The notes below the pieces were generated by a model, which did no database searches, was not told where the DNA came from, and saw only the letters and a list, made by a program, of their open reading frames with translations. From contig CABSNA010000092.1 in the NCBI GenBank assembly GCA_902478865.1, positions 1-5,690 on the forward strand: a stretch of 5,690 bases of DNA. Direction: 5' to 3'. Positions within the stretch are counted from its first letter, which is position 1. Each line of letters begins with the position of its first letter. A program made the translations under genes and the position numbers. This DNA is from an uncultured Collinsella sp. GTDB lineage: Bacteria; Actinomycetota; Coriobacteriia; Coriobacteriales; Coriobacteriaceae. Shown here one piece after another: positions 4,420-5,690 of this stretch.

Positions 4420-5690
4420 ATGGAAGAAATGCCCAAGAACTACGATCCGTCGACCAACGAGCCGGCGATCCTGCAGAAGTGGCTTGACGGCGGCTACTAC
4501 AAGCGCCGTGAGGGCGTGGGCGACTGCACCGTCACCATTCCGCCTCCCAACGTGACCGGCAAGCTCCACATGGGTCATGCCACCGACGACTCCATCCAGG
4601 ACGCCATCATCCGTATGGCCCGCATGCGCGGCAAGTCCACGCGCTGGGTGCTGGGCACCGATCACGCCGGTATCGCCACGCAGACCAAGGTCGACAAGAA
4701 GCTCAAGAGCGAGGGCATCAGCCGCCTGGAGATCGGTCGCGACAAGTTTGTCGACGCCTGCTGGGATTGGACCCACGAGTACGGCGGCATCATCGTCGAG
4801 CAGATCAAGCGCATGGGCTGCTCCGTCGACTTCGATAACGAGCGCTTCACCATGGACGAGGATTACGCCCAGGCCGTGCGTAAGGTCTTCTGCGACTGGT
4901 ACCACGACGGCCTGATCTATCGCGGCAAGCGCATCGTCAACTGGTGCCCCAACTGCACCACCGCCATCTCGGACGACGAGGCCGAGTATAAGGACGAGAA
5001 GGGCCACCTGTGGCACCTGCGCTACCCGTTGACCGAGCCGGTCAACGGCCAGGACTACATCGTCGTCGCCACCACGCGCCCCGAGACCATGCTCGGCGAC
5101 ACGGGCGTTGCCGTTTCCCCGAAGGATCCCGAGAAGGCCGCCTTCGTGGGTAAGACCGTCAAGCTCCCCATCGTCGACCGCGAGATTCCCATCTTTGAGG
5201 ATTGGCATGTCGACGCCAACTTCGGTTCCGGCTTCGTTAAGGTCACCCCGGCCCACGACCCCAACGACTACGCCATGGGTCAGGCCCACGACCTGCCACA
5301 GATCAACATCTTCGACGAGCACGCGGTGGTCGTCGAGGGCTACGGTGAGTTTACCGGCATGAACCGCGACGAGTGCCGCGAGGCCGTCGTCAAGTGGTTC
5401 GACGAGCACGGTCTGCTCGACCACGTCGAAGAGCTCGACCACTCCGTCATGCACTGCTACCGTTGCGACTCCGCCCTGGAGCCGTGGCTGTCCGAGCAGT
5501 GGTTTGTGGCCGTCGACAAGCTCAAGGGGCCGGCGCTCGACGCCGTCAACTCCGGCAAGGTGACCTTCCACCCCGCGCGCTGGACGCAGACCTACACCAC
5601 CTGGATGGAGAACCTTAAGGACTGGTGCATCAGCCGTCAGCTGTGGTGGGGCCACCGCATCCCCGTGTTCTACTGCGAGGACTGTGGCTG
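4420..5690 (+). CDS. valS: Valyl-tRNA synthetase, N-terminal part (truncated at window end)
   Basis: ValRS charges tRNA-Val and hydrolyses mischarged Thr-tRNA. The frame is open from ATG 4420 through 423 codons to the window edge, about half of a usual enzyme. Class I signatures are present: PPPNVTGKLHMGH, with the HIGH-type motif HMGH at 50-53, then GTDHAGIATQ. The editing (CP1) domain shows TTRPET (218-223) and HDPNDY (279-284), and the ValRS-typical SRQLWWGHRIP comes near the end. The KMSKS loop, anticodon-binding domain and C-terminal coiled coil lie beyond the window. Cys pairs at 176/179 and 346/349, and a third CxxC at 419/422, indicate the zinc-containing ValRS form, unlike E. coli, which has lost the first pair. 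GGAG (4410-4413) is 6 bases before the ATG, a good Shine-Dalgarno; ATG 4429 is a less likely start. Confidence 0.97.
   Translation, partial: MEEMPKNYDPSTNEPAILQKWLDGGYYKRREGVGDCTVTIPPPNVTGKLHMGHATDDSIQDAIIRMARMRGKSTRWVLGTDHAGIATQTKVDKKLKSEGISRLEIGRDKFVDACWDWTHEYGGIIVEQIKRMGCSVDFDNERFTMDEDYAQAVRKVFCDWYHDGLIYRGKRIVNWCPNCTTAISDDEAEYKDEKGHLWHLRYPLTEPVNGQDYIVVATTRPETMLGDTGVAVSPKDPEKAAFVGKTVKLPIVDREIPIFEDWHVDANFGSGFVKVTPAHDPNDYAMGQAHDLPQINIFDEHAVVVEGYGEFTGMNRDECREAVVKWFDEHGLLDHVEELDHSVMHCYRCDSALEPWLSEQWFVAVDKLKGPALDAVNSGKVTFHPARWTQTYTTWMENLKDWCISRQLWWGHRIPVFYCEDCG

Noticed and set aside
4336..5655. Long open frame on the minus strand opposite valS (439 codons)
   Set aside because: It is antisense to unambiguous valS codons, has a composition typical of GC-rich shadow frames, and runs into the inverted-repeat element with no recognisable domain.
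1..5690. CRISPR array, prophage, insertion sequence or defence system
   Set aside because: No spaced direct repeats, integrase, transposase or defence-type domains are present on either strand. All coding sequence is housekeeping or metabolic.

Overview
The window looks like one end of a draft contig from a high-GC Gram-positive bacterium, most likely a Coriobacteriia member close to Collinsella (Actinomycetota). That assignment is an inference from the strong G/C bias at third codon positions, the protein style and the gene set; no 16S or other decisive marker is present. The first 27 bases are not genomic. They match the 3' part of the Illumina Nextera (Tn5) read-1 adapter, so the contig begins at a library artefact.

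Layout, all genes on the + strand: (1) 28-323, the last ~97 codons of a molybdopterin-binding subunit of the xanthine dehydrogenase/aldehyde oxidase family, followed by an intrinsic terminator (348-377). (2) 464-547, a complete tRNA-Leu(UAG) with encoded CCA, an extended -10 promoter candidate upstream and a UUCG hairpin downstream. (3) tig (trigger factor, 639-1937), clpP (2101-2721) and clpX (2723-4132). ClpX starts one base after the clpP stop, so clpPX is an operon. It is closed by a strong intrinsic terminator (4156-4191). (4) A gap of about 290 bases (4133-4419) that holds that terminator, a weak promoter candidate and a 116-base element with 26-bp perfect inverted-repeat arms and a nested 10-bp hairpin. 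(5) valS (valyl-tRNA synthetase) from 4420, open to the window end and truncated there.

Functionally the core is a protein quality-control cluster. Trigger factor meets nascent chains at the ribosome, and ClpX unfolds substrates and feeds them to the ClpP peptidase. tRNA-Leu and valS add translation functions. The gene order tig-clpP-clpX is the classical bacterial one.

The genes themselves are ordinary housekeeping genes. The part that known features do not explain is the long inverted-repeat element just upstream of the valS ribosome binding site. It has neither a T-box signature nor a terminator U-tract, and could be a MITE-like repeat, a structured RNA leader, or both. Secondary points of interest are a long hairpin and a tandem CCGGTTAT repeat in the tig-clpP gap, a trigger factor whose PPIase domain looks degenerate, and a ClpX with an enlarged linker and an acidic insertion.
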